This document shows, piece by piece, positions 42,122 through 51,981 of a stretch of DNA of 64,000 bases. The translations under genes and the position numbers were made by a program. Source of the stretch: Photobacterium leiognathi (lineage in GTDB: Bacteria > Pseudomonadota > Gammaproteobacteria > Enterobacterales > Vibrionaceae); assembly GCF_030685535.1 (NCBI RefSeq), contig NZ_CP131601.1, positions 558,001 to 622,000 of the forward strand, written 5' to 3'. The first letter of the stretch is position 1; each line of letters starts with the position of its first letter. The notes under the pieces are model-generated. The model saw only the letters and a list, made by a program, of their open reading frames with translations, made no database searches and was not told the DNA's origin.

Positions 42122-43249
42122 GTGTTACGTAAAGCAACAATCGCTCTTATTCTATTTGGCTTGGCAGGTTGTGCATCTGATGATGCAGTGAAACTTAATG
42201 AACCAGCTGAAATTCAAAAAAATCCACTTGCGCATCAATATCTTGGTAATTACTTCTCACATGTTTTAAATCGTGTCTCAACGATTAAATCAGATAAGCC
42301 TCGTGATTACACAACGTTTGCACCGCAAGCTGAAATGGTAGTGACACGCTCACCATCGATGGCGCGTAAATATGGCCCGTTATACAAGCAACTAGAAAAG
42401 TGGATCAGTGCTGGTGGTGATCCAAGTAAATTGTCTAGCTACGGTATTGAAGCGGCTCAAATGGGCGGTGGTGATAACCGTGGTAACGTGATGTTCACTG
42501 GTTACTATTCACCTGTTATTGAACTTCGTCATACACCTAATGCAGAGTTTCGTTACCCTGTATATGCAATGCCTAAGTGTAATGGTCGTTGCCCATCTCG
42601 CGCAGAAATTTATAACGGCGCGTTAAAAGGTAAGGGCTTGGAGTTAGGTTACAGCAAATCTATGCTAGATATTTTCATGATGGAAGTACAAGGCAGTGGT
42701 TTTGTGCATTATGAAGATAACGATCAACTAGAGTATTTTGGTTACAACGGCAAAAACGGTCACCGTTATGTAAGTATTGGTCGTGTGCTGATTGATCGTG
42801 GTGAAGTGCCTAAAGAAAAAATGTCACTAAAAGCGATTCAAGAATGGGTATCGACGCACAGTGAATCACAAGTACGTGAACTACTAGAGCAAAACCCATC
42901 GTTTGTTTTCTTTAAGCCACATAAGAGTTTAGATGTAAAAGGTAGCGCAGGTATTCCATTGCTAGCCAATGCCGCTGTTGCAGCTGATCGTAAGTACATT
43001 CCTATGGGCTCTGCGCTACTTGCAGAAGTACCTGAGCTTGATGCACAAGGTCACTGGACTGGTAAACACGTTTTACGCCTGTTACTTGCGCTAGACACAG
43101 GTGGTGCTGTGAAGAAAAACCACCTCGATCTTTACCACGGTATGGGTAAGCAAGCAGGTACTGATGCTGGTCACTACAAGCACTTTGGTCGTGTATGGCG
43201 TTTAGGCTTAGAAGGGACTGCAACTCAAGACCCTTGGCTTAAGCCATAG
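42122..43249 (+). CDS. mltA: Membrane-bound lytic murein transglycosylase A
   Basis: Outer-membrane lipoprotein that cleaves peptidoglycan glycan strands to 1,6-anhydro ends. GTG start; signal peptide with lipobox GLAGC (Cys17). It carries the MltA beta-barrel (GGGDNRGNVMFTGYYSPVIE near residues 117-136 in part) and 3D domain (LLLALDTGGAVKKNHLDLYHG), whose Asp near residue 324 is catalytic in the family. 375 residues, as E. coli (365). Next to argA and tcdA as in E. coli. Confidence 0.94.
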   Translation: MLRKATIALILFGLAGCASDDAVKLNEPAEIQKNPLAHQYLGNYFSHVLNRVSTIKSDKPRDYTTFAPQAEMVVTRSPSMARKYGPLYKQLEKWISAGGDPSKLSSYGIEAAQMGGGDNRGNVMFTGYYSPVIELRHTPNAEFRYPVYAMPKCNGRCPSRAEIYNGALKGKGLELGYSKSMLDIFMMEVQGSGFVHYEDNDQLEYFGYNGKNGHRYVSIGRVLIDRGEVPKEKMSLKAIQEWVSTHSESQVRELLEQNPSFVFFKPHKSLDVKGSAGIPLLANAAVAADRKYIPMGSALLAEVPELDAQGHWTGKHVLRLLLALDTGGAVKKNHLDLYHGMGKQAGTDAGHYKHFGRVWRLGLEGTATQDPWLKP

Positions 43250-43313
43250 TTCGGTACTGTTAGAAAGCATTACCAACAAGCTTGAGTGATGCTAACAACT
43301 GGACAATCTTATT

Positions 43314-43339
43314 AAGAGTGCGTATAAAAACGCACTCTT
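43314..43339 (+). terminator. Terminator of mltA
   Basis: AAGAGTGCGT / ACGCACTCTT hairpin with a short T-rich tail, before tcdA. Confidence 0.75.
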
Positions 43340-43374
43340 TCTTTATCCATCCATCATCTCTGTGAAGAAGTACT

Positions 43375-44184
43375 ATGCGCGAACTTGATACTCCAGCATC
43401 TGATAGTTACAACCAACGTTTTGGCGGCACACGTCGTTTATACGGCAATAGCGAAGTAGAAATCCTTCGTGCAGCACACGTGTGTGTGATCGGTATTGGT
43501 GGTGTAGGTTCATGGGCAGCAGAAGCGTTGGCGCGTTCAGGTATTGGTGAGCTGACGTTGATTGATATGGATGACGTGTGTGTGACTAACATTAACCGTC
43601 AGATCCATGCCATGACAGGTACGGTAGGGAAAAGTAAAATCGAAGTGATGGCAGAGCGTATTCAGTTGATCAACCCTGAGTGTAAGGTCAATTTGATTGA
43701 TGATTTCATCACTCCTGATAACCAAGCAGAATACCTATCAAAAGATTTTGATTACGTGCTGGATGCGATTGATAGCATGAAGCCAAAAGCGGCACTGCTG
43801 TCTTACTGTAAAAGTAATAAAATTAAAGTGATCACCACTGGCGGTGCGGGTGGTCAGATGGATCCTACTCAAATTCAAATCGCAGATTTAACCAAAACAA
43901 TTCAAGATCCATTAGCGAAGAAATTGCGTGATACGCTGCGTCGTCATCATAACTTCCCGAAAAATCCAAAGCGTAAGTTTGGTATTGATTGTGTGTTCTC
44001 AACAGAGCAATTGAAGTACCCACAAGCTGATGGTTCGGTATGTGCTGTGAAAGCAACTGCAGAAGGACCGAAGCGTATGGATTGTGCTAGCGGTTTTGGT
44101 GCTGCCACGGTAGTCACTGCAACCTTTGGTTTTGTTGCGGTATCGCAGATCTTACGTAAGCTGATTGAGAAACATAAAAAGTAA
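43375..44184 (+). CDS. tcdA: tRNA threonylcarbamoyladenosine dehydratase TcdA (CsdL)
   Basis: E1-like enzyme that uses ATP to cyclise t6A37 of tRNA to ct6A. The nucleotide-binding motif VIGIGGVGSWAAEALARSGIG (given in part: GIGGVGSWAAEAL, about residues 40-52) and SGFGAATVVT near the C-terminus fit the ThiF/MoeB family. 269 residues (E. coli 268). It converges on csdE-csdA, the sulfur-transfer pair genetically linked to it, as in E. coli. Confidence 0.94.
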   Translation: MRELDTPASDSYNQRFGGTRRLYGNSEVEILRAAHVCVIGIGGVGSWAAEALARSGIGELTLIDMDDVCVTNINRQIHAMTGTVGKSKIEVMAERIQLINPECKVNLIDDFITPDNQAEYLSKDFDYVLDAIDSMKPKAALLSYCKSNKIKVITTGGAGGQMDPTQIQIADLTKTIQDPLAKKLRDTLRRHHNFPKNPKRKFGIDCVFSTEQLKYPQADGSVCAVKATAEGPKRMDCASGFGAATVVTATFGFVAVSQILRKLIEKHKK

Positions 44185-44230
44185 TGCTTTGGCTTAATAG
44201 ATACTGCATCGAAAAGATTTTCAAATAGCA

Positions 44231-44258
44231 AAAAGCGGATCCGATGATCCGCTTTTTT
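44231..44258. terminator. Bidirectional terminator between tcdA and csdE
   Basis: AAAAGCGGATC / GATCCGCTTTT around CGAT, with T-runs on both strands. Confidence 0.9.
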
Positions 44259-44298
44259 GTATTTAGCTTTCTATAATTTGCTTTAGCAATTAAGCAGT

Positions 44299-44733
44299 TT
44301 AGTTAGCTAATTGCTTAATTTGTTCAACAATGGCTTTTAAGCCGTTACCACGAGAAGGGCTTAAATGAGCAATTAAGCCTAGCGAGTCAAAGTAACCATC
44401 GATATCAAACTCACGGATCTCAGTGCTTGTTTTACCGTGATAAGCGGCTAGTACGAGGGTAATTAATCCACGCACAATTCGCGCATCGGAATCTGCTTGA
44501 AAATAAAAGCGATCATCAACTTGCTGGTGGCGAAGCCACACTTGCGATTCACAACCACTTACTTTCAATTGCTCATCTTTGTCTTCTTCTGCCATTACAG
44601 GCAATTTCTTACCTAGTTGGATCACAGCACGGTAGCGATCTTCCCAGCCAGAAGCCGTTTGCATTTGAGCCACGATATCAGCCGTTGTAATGTCGGTGCC
44701 GAAAGGGTGAGAAGGAAGCGTAAGTTCAGCCAT
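44299..44733 (-). CDS. csdE: Cysteine desulfurase sulfur acceptor subunit CsdE
   Basis: Takes persulfide sulfur from CsdA. Starting at ATG 44733 (MAELTLPSHPFG) gives 144 residues and places the acceptor cysteine in KVSGCESQVW at residue 61, the same number as E. coli CsdE Cys61. The longer frame to 44790 would overlap csdA by 35 bases and adds a tail without homology. SufE-like fold. Confidence 0.92.
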   Translation of the reverse strand: MAELTLPSHPFGTDITTADIVAQMQTASGWEDRYRAVIQLGKKLPVMAEEDKDEQLKVSGCESQVWLRHQQVDDRFYFQADSDARIVRGLITLVLAAYHGKTSTEIREFDIDGYFDSLGLIAHLSPSRGNGLKAIVEQIKQLAN

Positions 44734-44755
44734 AATGTTCAATCCAGATAACGCA

Positions 44756-45976
44756 TTAAAGTAAGTCACAAGCTTTGTGTAGTGCTGCAATGAAGCGTTC
44801 TACATCTTGCTCGGTATTATAAAGGGCTAATGATACTCGTAATGTCCCTGTTAAGCCTAGCGCATCAAGCATAGGATGAGCACAATGATGCCCAGCACGT
44901 AGCGCGATATTTTGCTGATCAAGCAAGGTCGCAATATCTTGATGATGGACGCCATCGACCACAAAAGAGAATAAGCTGGCCTCTGGCTGCAAGCCAACAA
45001 TACGCAGGTCATCAATGCCTTTAATGCCATCAATCGCTTGTTGGCGAAGCTTGGCGATGTGTTGTTCAGCGCCTTTACGATCAAGATTATTTAACCAGTT
45101 TATCGCAGCGGCTAAAGCGAGGCTGCCTGCGACATTAGGTGTACCTGCTTCAAATTTTCCCGGTAGCGCGGCGAAAGTTGTGCCGCCAAAAGAGACTTTT
45201 TCCACCATTTTACCGCCACCGTGCCAAGGCGGCATAGCTTCAAGTAAGGCTTGTTTACCATAAAGCACGCCGATACCCGCTGGCGCATAAATTTTATAGC
45301 TAGAGAAAACATAGAAATCTGCATCTAGCGATTGCACATCCACATTTTCATGAGCAATCCCTTGAGCACCATCAATCACAGCGATGGCATTGTGCTGATG
45401 AGCAGCATTTATAATGTCTTCAATTGGGTTACGTGTGCCAGTGACATTGGTAATGTGCGCGACAGCAACTATCTTGGTGTTATCAGAGAGTAGTGTATAG
45501 AACGCATCCATATCTAAAGTGCAGTCTGGATGCATCGGGATTTTCACCACTCGAGCGCCTGTTTCTGCTGCAATCATCTGCCAAGGCACGATATTGGCGT
45601 GGTGCTCTAGCTCACTGACAAGGATTTCATCACCAACTTGCAGGTTTGCTCGACCGTATGTTTGGGCAATTAAATTTAATGCTTCAGTAGCACCACGCGT
45701 CCAAATAATTTCTTTACTGCTTGCAGCACCAATAAAGTCTTTAACCGTTTCACGGGCTTGCTCAAATCGTAATGTGGCATTCGCCGTTAGGCTATGGCTG
45801 CCGCGATGTACATTGGCATTGTAACCACGGTAGTACTCAGTAAGGGTATCGATCACAACCGCTGGCTTTTGTGCGGTAGCTGCACTATCTAAATACACAG
45901 GAGGTAGCTCACCGTCAGCATGTTGTAATGCTGGAAATTGAGCCAAAATGGTTGATATATCGAATTGAGTCGTCAT
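44756..45976 (-). CDS. csdA: Cysteine desulfurase CsdA
   Basis: PLP enzyme that removes sulfur from cysteine (or sulfinate/selenium from analogues) for CsdE and onward delivery. Class V aminotransferase fold: HHANIVPWQ (about residues 125-133), cofactor lysine in FSSYKIYAPAGIG (about residue 229), and reactive cysteine in RAGHHCAHPML (about residue 361). 406 residues, near E. coli CsdA (401). Operon csdA-csdE. Confidence 0.94.
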   Translation of the reverse strand: MTTQFDISTILAQFPALQHADGELPPVYLDSAATAQKPAVVIDTLTEYYRGYNANVHRGSHSLTANATLRFEQARETVKDFIGAASSKEIIWTRGATEALNLIAQTYGRANLQVGDEILVSELEHHANIVPWQMIAAETGARVVKIPMHPDCTLDMDAFYTLLSDNTKIVAVAHITNVTGTRNPIEDIINAAHQHNAIAVIDGAQGIAHENVDVQSLDADFYVFSSYKIYAPAGIGVLYGKQALLEAMPPWHGGGKMVEKVSFGGTTFAALPGKFEAGTPNVAGSLALAAAINWLNNLDRKGAEQHIAKLRQQAIDGIKGIDDLRIVGLQPEASLFSFVVDGVHHQDIATLLDQQNIALRAGHHCAHPMLDALGLTGTLRVSLALYNTEQDVERFIAALHKACDLL

Positions 45977-46059
45977 GGTCGTTCACATTACTGAAATTTG
46001 AACAGCGGATCATGCTAAGAAATGGTCTTCAGAGCAAGTGATGATGGTTTTTAATTGAT

Positions 46060-46246
46060 AAAAAAATAGCACTGCGTTGGGGCGCAGTGCTAACAATAGC
46101 TTTGACAGGAAAGTCAAAAATACAGGAAGTAAAGGATGGAAATTCCATCCATCCGGAATGATCCGGACAATATGCAAACACAACATGCAATGTTGATAAG
46201 CTGGTTAGCCAGAGGGCAAAAAACAGATGGTTAACTCAACATTGCG
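46060..46246 (-). ncRNA. gcvB: GcvB small regulatory RNA
   Basis: Transcribed away from gcvA, as in E. coli. On the minus strand, the G/U-rich single-stranded region GCATGTTGTGTTTGCA (46173-46188) is the core R1 seed of GcvB, ACTTCCTGTA (46121-46130) matches the E. coli 3' segment, and the RNA ends in TAGCACTGCG / CGCAGTGCTA plus seven U (46060-46092). Length about 187 nt (E. coli 205). GcvB with Hfq represses many amino acid and peptide transporter mRNAs. The 5' end is set by the promoter and may be off by a few bases. Confidence 0.85.
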
Positions 46247-46252
46247 GGAGGA

Positions 46253-46281
46253 ATAATAGGGTTTCTCTAGCAGTTGAACAA
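46253..46281 (-). promoter_or_regulatory. Promoter of gcvB
   Basis: Minus strand -35 TTGTTC (46276-46281) and -10 TATTAT (46253-46258) are 17 bases apart. The gcvA -10 candidate TATAAT lies at 46291-46296 on the other strand, so GcvA could act on both from this region, as known in E. coli. Confidence 0.65.
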
Positions 46282-46340
46282 TGGACAATTTATAATGTTC
46301 AGGATTAAAAAAACTAATGTATTAAATAGTCGAGAAAAGT

Positions 46341-47261
46341 ATGTCTAGACGTTTACCCCCGCTCAACTCATTAAAGGTATTTGAAGCGGCAGCAAGGCAC
46401 TTGAGTTTTACTCGTGCGGCAGAAGAATTATTTGTCACACAAGCTGCAGTTAGCCATCAAATTAAAGCGTTAGAGGAATTTTTAGGATTAAAACTATTCC
46501 GAAGACGTAACCGTTCTTTGCTATTAACTGAAGAAGGACAGGGGTATTTTCTCGATATTAAAGATATTTTCTCTGCCATTTCAGATGCTACCGATAAGGT
46601 GTTAGAGCGAGGCTCAAAAGGTGCACTTACCATTAGTTTACCTCCAAGTTTTGCTATCCAATGGTTAGTGCCGCGTTTAACTGATTTTAATGAACAACAT
46701 CCAGATATTGACGTGCGTATTAAAGCGGTCGATTTAGATGAAGGTTCACTGACCGATGATGTCGATGTGGCGATTTATTACGGTCGAGGCAATTGGCCGG
46801 GACTTCGTGCTGATAAGCTGTATCAAGAATTTATGATGCCAGTGTGTTCACCTATGCTGTTAATGGGAAATAAATCACTACATAGCCTTGATGATTTGAA
46901 GTTTCATACTTTATTGCATGATACCTCGCGTAAAGAGTGGAAGAACTATGTTCGCCATTACAACATTTCCGGCGTTAACGTAAACCAAGGTCCGATCTTC
47001 AGTCACTCGACCATGGTGTTACAAGCTGCAGCACACGGTCAGGGTATTGCGCTTGGTAATAATGTATTAGCACAACCCGAGCTAGAAGCCGGGCGTTTAG
47101 TGTGTCCATTTGATGAAGTGCTGGTGAGTAAGAACGCATTCTATTTTGTCTGCCAAGAGCGCCAAGCAGAGACTGGACGTATTCAAATTTTTAGAGATTG
47201 GGTATTAGCCAAAGCCCGTCGTGAGCAGGAGGACATGCCTGATGTCGAACTTAGCCAGTGA
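46341..47261 (+). CDS. gcvA: Glycine cleavage system transcriptional activator GcvA
   Basis: LysR-family regulator that senses glycine and controls the gcvTHP operon and the GcvB RNA. MSRRLPPLNSLKVFEAAARHLSF is the typical N-terminus, with the winged helix in about residues 7-65 (FVTQAAVSHQIKALEEFL) and the substrate domain to residue 295. 306 residues (E. coli 305). The gcvB gene opposite it confirms the assignment. Confidence 0.95.
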   Translation: MSRRLPPLNSLKVFEAAARHLSFTRAAEELFVTQAAVSHQIKALEEFLGLKLFRRRNRSLLLTEEGQGYFLDIKDIFSAISDATDKVLERGSKGALTISLPPSFAIQWLVPRLTDFNEQHPDIDVRIKAVDLDEGSLTDDVDVAIYYGRGNWPGLRADKLYQEFMMPVCSPMLLMGNKSLHSLDDLKFHTLLHDTSRKEWKNYVRHYNISGVNVNQGPIFSHSTMVLQAAAHGQGIALGNNVLAQPELEAGRLVCPFDEVLVSKNAFYFVCQERQAETGRIQIFRDWVLAKARREQEDMPDVELSQ

Positions 47262-47919
47262 ATACATGATCAATGAGCCACAATCAGGCACTGCGATAGC
47301 GACTTTTTTGTTTGCACATGGCGCAGGAGCAGGTATGGATCATAGCTTTATGACAGCCGTTGCCGAAGGGTTAGCCAAGCACGATATTCGTGTGGTTCGG
47401 TTTAATTTTCCTTATATGGTGAAACGGGGTGAAGACGGTAAAAAGCGTCCGCCCGATCGTCAGCCAAAACTGCTACTCGACTTCCAGCGCCATATTGAAA
47501 ACTTTGCAGATAACGCGTTAGTGATTGGTGGTAAATCCATGGGCGGCAGAATGGCAAGTTTGATGGTAACGGACATTGCCGCTGAAAGCCCTGACGTCGA
47601 AAACTGTGCGACAAAAGTTAATGGTGTGGCGTGTTTAGGCTTTCCGTTTCATCCGCCAGGTAAGCCTGAAAACTTTCGCGGTGATCATTTAAAAACCATA
47701 TCAACGCCAACGCTGATTTTACAGGGTGAGCGCGATACGTTTGGTACTAAAGCAGAAATGGCTGAATGGACGTTTTCACCTCAAGTAGACATTGCTTTCT
47801 TGCCTGATGGCGATCATAGCTTTAAACCGCGTAAAGCCTCGGGGTATACCGAAGCGCAAAACATTGAAACAACAGTAGTGCAGCTAGCTCGTTTTATTAA
47901 GGAAACCTGTAATGGCTAA
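47242..47919 (+). CDS. Alpha/beta hydrolase of the KANL3/Tex30 type
   Basis: 225 residues from ATG 47242, which is preceded by AGGAGG nine bases away; it overlaps gcvA by 20 bases. It has an alpha/beta hydrolase layout: FLFAHGAGAGMDHSFM (oxyanion HGAGAG, about residues 21-36), nucleophile elbow GGKSMGGR (about 92-99, Ser95), acid near GERD, and His in DGDHSFKP. Substrate unknown. Conserved next to gcvA in this lineage, likely co-transcribed with the DUF423 gene (8-base overlap). Confidence 0.8.
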   Translation: MSNLASEYMINEPQSGTAIATFLFAHGAGAGMDHSFMTAVAEGLAKHDIRVVRFNFPYMVKRGEDGKKRPPDRQPKLLLDFQRHIENFADNALVIGGKSMGGRMASLMVTDIAAESPDVENCATKVNGVACLGFPFHPPGKPENFRGDHLKTISTPTLILQGERDTFGTKAEMAEWTFSPQVDIAFLPDGDHSFKPRKASGYTEAQNIETTVVQLARFIKETCNG

Positions 47920-48304
47920 CGGATTGGAAAACCGCACCCGTTGGATACTGTTTATCGCAGCGATCAGTGGTGCATTAACGGTAGGGCTAGGCGCGTTTGC
48001 CGCACATGGTTTAAAGCACCATTTATCACTGTATTTATTGGATGTGTTTAAAACTGGCGTCCAGTATCAGGCTTGGCACACCTTAGCGTTACTCGGTTGT
48101 GGAATATTGACACGCTTTTTGTCGTCAAAAGCTGTATTATACGCCGCTCTGTTTTTCGCCATTGGTATAATTTGCTTTAGTGGCAGCTTATATGCGTTGG
48201 CATTAACAGGCATTAAGTGGTTTGGTCCCATCACGCCGATGGGCGGAGTATGTTTTATTATTGGCTGGGTAATGCTTGCAATCGCTACCTGGCGTTCAGC
48301 TTGA
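47912..48304 (+). CDS. DUF423 family inner membrane protein (YgdD)
   Basis: 130 residues with four predicted helices and the family features [14 protein letters not shown] (about residues 27-40) and [13 protein letters not shown] (about 50-62). E. coli ygdD sits at the same place between gcvA and rlmM. Role unknown. It overlaps the hydrolase gene by eight bases. Confidence 0.88.
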   Translation: MANGLENRTRWILFIAAISGALTVGLGAFAAHGLKHHLSLYLLDVFKTGVQYQAWHTLALLGCGILTRFLSSKAVLYAALFFAIGIICFSGSLYALALTGIKWFGPITPMGGVCFIIGWVMLAIATWRSA

Positions 48305-48314
48305 GGGTTCCAAC

Positions 48315-49400
48315 GTGAATCATGTTTTATTGTATTGTCGTCCTGGCTTTGAAAAAGAATGTGCAGGTGAAGTTCAAGACAAAGCAAATGCGCTGGAATT
48401 GTTTGGTTTCCCTCGGGTAAAAAACAATTCAGGCTACGTATTGTTTGAATTCTACCAAGCTGGTGATGCGGATAAGTTCATCCAACAACAGCCGTTCTCA
48501 CAGCTTATTTTCGCACGTCAAATGTTTGCTTCATCGCAAATGCTAACCGATCTTCCAGCAGATGATCGTATCTCACCGATTCTTGAAGCGATTGGTGATG
48601 ATGTGCCGAAATGTGGCGATCTACGTGTTGAAACGCCAGATACGAACGAAGCAAAAGAGCTATTAAAGTTCTGCCGTAAGTTTACTGTGCCACTACGCCA
48701 AGCCATGCGTAAGCGTGAGATCTTATATACGAAAGACAACAGCAAAAAACCAGTGCTACATGTTTGTTTTGTTGCACCGGGTTGTTGTTTCGTCGGTTAC
48801 TCTTACAGCTCGAATAACTCACAGTTCTTCATGGGTATTCCACGTTTAAAATTCCCAGCTGATGCACCAAGCCGTTCAACGCTAAAATTGGAAGAAGCTT
48901 TCCATGTATTTATTCCACGCAATGAGTGGGATGAGCGTTTAGCACCGGGCATGTGGGGTGTGGACTTAGGTGCGTGTCCTGGTGGTTGGACATACCAATT
49001 GGTGAAGCGCTCTATGTTCGTTCACGCCATTGATAATGGTTTAATGGCACAAAGCCTTATGGATACAGGCCAAGTTAAACACCACGCGGTTGATGGTTTT
49101 AAGTTTGAGCCACCGCGTAAGAACGTAACTTGGATTGTATGTGATATGGTTGAAAAGCCAGCACGTGTTGCGCACTTAATGGGTGAGTGGTTAATTAAAG
49201 CATGGGCTAAAGAAGCACTGTTTAACTTAAAACTACCAATGAAAGGCCGTTACGATGAAGTGCTGCAAGATATTGAAAATCTGAAAGTCTTCCTGATCCA
49301 AAACGGTGTGAAGTTTAAGCTTCAAGCGAAGCATCTTTACCATGATCGTGAAGAAATCACGGTTCACATTCAGCGTTTAGATACACGCTCTCCACACTAA
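48315..49400 (+). CDS. rlmM: 23S rRNA (cytidine-2498-2'-O)-methyltransferase
   Basis: Methylates the ribose of C2498 in 23S rRNA. GTG 48315 starts [20 protein letters not shown], aligning with E. coli RlmM; the frame extends upstream into the DUF423 gene but without support. THUMP domain in the first half; the SAM-binding motif [14 protein letters not shown] and KLPMK give the catalytic K-D-K-E class. 361 residues (E. coli 366). Confidence 0.94.
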   Translation: MNHVLLYCRPGFEKECAGEVQDKANALELFGFPRVKNNSGYVLFEFYQAGDADKFIQQQPFSQLIFARQMFASSQMLTDLPADDRISPILEAIGDDVPKCGDLRVETPDTNEAKELLKFCRKFTVPLRQAMRKREILYTKDNSKKPVLHVCFVAPGCCFVGYSYSSNNSQFFMGIPRLKFPADAPSRSTLKLEEAFHVFIPRNEWDERLAPGMWGVDLGACPGGWTYQLVKRSMFVHAIDNGLMAQSLMDTGQVKHHAVDGFKFEPPRKNVTWIVCDMVEKPARVAHLMGEWLIKAWAKEALFNLKLPMKGRYDEVLQDIENLKVFLIQNGVKFKLQAKHLYHDREEITVHIQRLDTRSPH

Positions 49401-49422
49401 TGCCGTGGATTGAATAGATAGC

Positions 49423-49460
49423 AAAACGCCACTGGCTAGTGATAGTCAGTGGCGTTTTTT
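49423..49460. terminator. Terminator between rlmM and xni
   Basis: AAAACGCCACTG / CAGTGGCGTTTT hairpin around GCTAGTGATAGT, bidirectional between convergent genes. Confidence 0.88.
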
Positions 49461-49477
49461 GTATCTATTGTTTTATT

Positions 49478-50254
49478 TTACGCTTGCGGTACGTGGTAGC
49501 GAATATCTTGCAGGTTAAACCCTAATGCTAAATCTGTTTTTAAGCTTGATGCTGCTTTACTGGCAAGCGCTATTTCATGATTACCATCAATTTTCTTTTT
49601 CCACTTAGCTGGTAAGTCATCAGCAGCAAGGATCGCCTCTAAATTTGGATAAAGCTGTAATAATTCCACTGCCGCTTTCGGCCCTATACCTGTAATACCT
49701 GGAATTTTACTTGAGCTAATACCAGCTAATCCCCAGTAGTCAGTCAGCTTATCGGGAGCGACACCGTATTCTTTTTCGATAAAGGCACTATCTAGCCAAC
49801 GCTCTTGGAAATAATCCCGAATACGCAATGTAGGTTGCAGCAGTTGGCAGTAACCTTTATCGGTTGAAATGATGGTGACTTGTTCACCACGAGAAGCGAC
49901 TTTGAGCGCAAGGGTGGCAACGAGATCGTCGGCTTCATCGCCATCAGATAATAGAGAATCAATCCCCATATTCATAAATGCATCTTGAATAATGTCCATG
50001 CCCGTCATGAGCTCATCAGGCATTGGCTTTCTGCCTTCTTTATAATGCGGGAGGATTTCTGCACGCCAGCCGCGATCGTCACCATGATGATCGAACACAG
50101 CGACGATATGGGTAGGTTGGCTGATCTTGATGATTTTGCTCAATGCTCGACAACAAGTTTCTGCTGTTGCTGGAACATCTGGCTCACCCGGACGAGCGGC
50201 ATGAACACGACGAATAAGATTAAGAGCATCAATAACAACAAGATGAATAGCCAT
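49478..50254 (-). CDS. xni: Flap endonuclease Xni
   Basis: ExoIX homologue of the 5'-3' exonuclease family; 258 residues (E. coli 251). The acidic metal sites LVVIDALNLIRR, AVFDHHGDD and SDGDEADDLVATL are visible, and the H3TH segment ISSSKIPGITGIGPKAA binds DNA. As in E. coli ExoIX, fewer metal ligands than in the polymerase I domain are expected, so activity may be only flap cleavage. It follows ppnN. Confidence 0.92.
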   Translation of the reverse strand: MAIHLVVIDALNLIRRVHAARPGEPDVPATAETCCRALSKIIKISQPTHIVAVFDHHGDDRGWRAEILPHYKEGRKPMPDELMTGMDIIQDAFMNMGIDSLLSDGDEADDLVATLALKVASRGEQVTIISTDKGYCQLLQPTLRIRDYFQERWLDSAFIEKEYGVAPDKLTDYWGLAGISSSKIPGITGIGPKAAVELLQLYPNLEAILAADDLPAKWKKKIDGNHEIALASKAASSLKTDLALGFNLQDIRYHVPQA

Positions 50255-50276
50255 AAATGATTTCTATGTAAATAAA

Positions 50277-50299
50277 AAGGAGCACTAAGGCTCCTTATT
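50277..50299 (-). terminator. Terminator of ppnN
   Basis: AAGGAGC / GCTCCTT hairpin with a TTTTTATTT tail on the minus strand. Confidence 0.8.
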
Positions 50300-50328
50300 G
50301 TACGCAATTATAATCATTAATGTTGTGA

Positions 50329-51702
50329 TTATTTTGTTGCGGGTTCAGCGGTGATAATTTCATAACACGGTTCGTATTTACTACCCGGTAGTTTCATACG
50401 TTGCTGCTCGACGAAATCTTGTAGCAGTTTATCCATGCGATCCATTAGGTATTTATCACCATCGATCTTAAAGCGACCATGTTTTTCAATTTCACGGATG
50501 CCTTCTTCTTTTACGTTACCTGCCACAATACCTGAAAAGGCACGACGTAGATTGGCAGCGAGTTTATCAACAGGTTGATCCATGTGAAGATCTAAATTAG
50601 CCATAGCTTCATGAGTGGGCGCAAACGGCATTTGGAATTCATCTGGGATCTTCAATGACCAGTTAAAACAATAAGCATCACCATTGGAACGGCGGTGCTC
50701 CTTGATGTCTGCCATGGCTGTTTTCATCACTTGCGCCACCTGTGCAGGATCATCGATGATAATTTGATAATGTTTCGTCGCTTCTTCACCTAGGGTATTG
50801 AGAATAAAGTCATCGAGAGTGCGGAAATAAGCTTCACTTTCTTTAGGGCCCGTCAATATAACAGGCAGAGGCTGATCGGCATTTTCTGGCTGCATTAAAA
50901 TACCCAGAATATACAGTAGCTCTTCAGCGGTACCTGCGCCGCCTGGGAAAATCACAATACCGTGACCAACACGCACAAAGGCTTCTAAACGTTTTTCGAT
51001 ATCTGGCAGGATCACCAGCTCATTAACGATTGGGTTAGGCGGCTCGGCGGCAATAATTGATGGTTCCGTTAAACCAATAAAGCGACTGCTACCATAGCGT
51101 TGCTTAGCATGACCAATAGCAGCGCCTTTCATTGGCCCTTCCATTGCGCCCGGTCCACAACCAGTACAGACATTTAATTCACGCAAACCAAGTTCATTGC
51201 CCACTTCACGGGTGTATTGGTATTCCGTGGCATTGATGGAGTGTCCGCCCCAACAGACAACGATATTGGGATCTTCACCAGCATGAAGCGTACGTGCGTT
51301 GCGCAGTAAGCTGAATACGAAATCAGTAATATGTGGTGGACTCTCAAGATCGATATCGTTACGGCGTGCGACGTGCAAATCTACGTAGAGAATATCGCGC
51401 AGTACTGAGAACATGTGTTCTTGGATACCTGTAATGATTTTACCGTCAACAAATGCATGCTCAGGTGGGTTCACTAGCTCAAGTTTGATCCCACGCTCAC
51501 GACGCTTGAGGTTAATATCAAAGTTTTTATTTTTTTCTAATAGTTCTTTTGAGTTATCGGTATGACTACCGGAATTGAGCACTGCCAATGAACAGTTACG
51601 ATATAGACGGTATAAATCACTGCAAGCGGTCGCTTTTAAGCTATCCACTTCAATTTGAGAAAGTAGGGACATAGCACCTACTGGGCTGATATGTGTGATC
51701 AT
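50329..51702 (-). CDS. ppnN: Pyrimidine/purine nucleotide 5'-monophosphate nucleosidase PpnN
   Basis: Cleaves nucleoside monophosphates to base and ribose 5-phosphate; stimulated by (p)ppGpp in E. coli. 457 residues (E. coli 454). LOG-family nucleotide site: [18 protein letters not shown] and [12 protein letters not shown] (around residues 185 and 265). Strong ribosome site GGGAGG precedes MITHISPVG. Confidence 0.94.
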   Translation of the reverse strand: MITHISPVGAMSLLSQIEVDSLKATACSDLYRLYRNCSLAVLNSGSHTDNSKELLEKNKNFDINLKRRERGIKLELVNPPEHAFVDGKIITGIQEHMFSVLRDILYVDLHVARRNDIDLESPPHITDFVFSLLRNARTLHAGEDPNIVVCWGGHSINATEYQYTREVGNELGLRELNVCTGCGPGAMEGPMKGAAIGHAKQRYGSSRFIGLTEPSIIAAEPPNPIVNELVILPDIEKRLEAFVRVGHGIVIFPGGAGTAEELLYILGILMQPENADQPLPVILTGPKESEAYFRTLDDFILNTLGEEATKHYQIIIDDPAQVAQVMKTAMADIKEHRRSNGDAYCFNWSLKIPDEFQMPFAPTHEAMANLDLHMDQPVDKLAANLRRAFSGIVAGNVKEEGIREIEKHGRFKIDGDKYLMDRMDKLLQDFVEQQRMKLPGSKYEPCYEIITAEPATK

Positions 51703-51940
51703 AGTAACCTCCCTGGTAACAATGAAACTTCACCTTGGCTCTGGCTTAATATGGTATCAAGTAGAGTAATAGACTGTTATTAAGGCTATTTCCTTCCTAT
51801 TGATTAGAGAGTAATGCGGTGAAGGAAATATATTCTGTAGTTGTTTTTATTACCATACACAGAGAGTTAGGCTTTGACTAGTGATGAATATAAAAAGCGA
51901 GGGGAGTATCTTACAAACTAATAATTTGATTTATAGGAAG

Positions 51941-51970
51941 AAACGGTATTTTCAGGGTGAAATACCGTTT
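51941..51970 (-). terminator. Hairpin after the coiled-coil GGDEF gene
   Basis: AAACGGTATTT / AAATACCGTTT inverted repeat just beyond the stop; T-run weak, so terminator strength is uncertain. Confidence 0.55.
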
Positions 51971-51981
51971 ATAAGTGAAGA

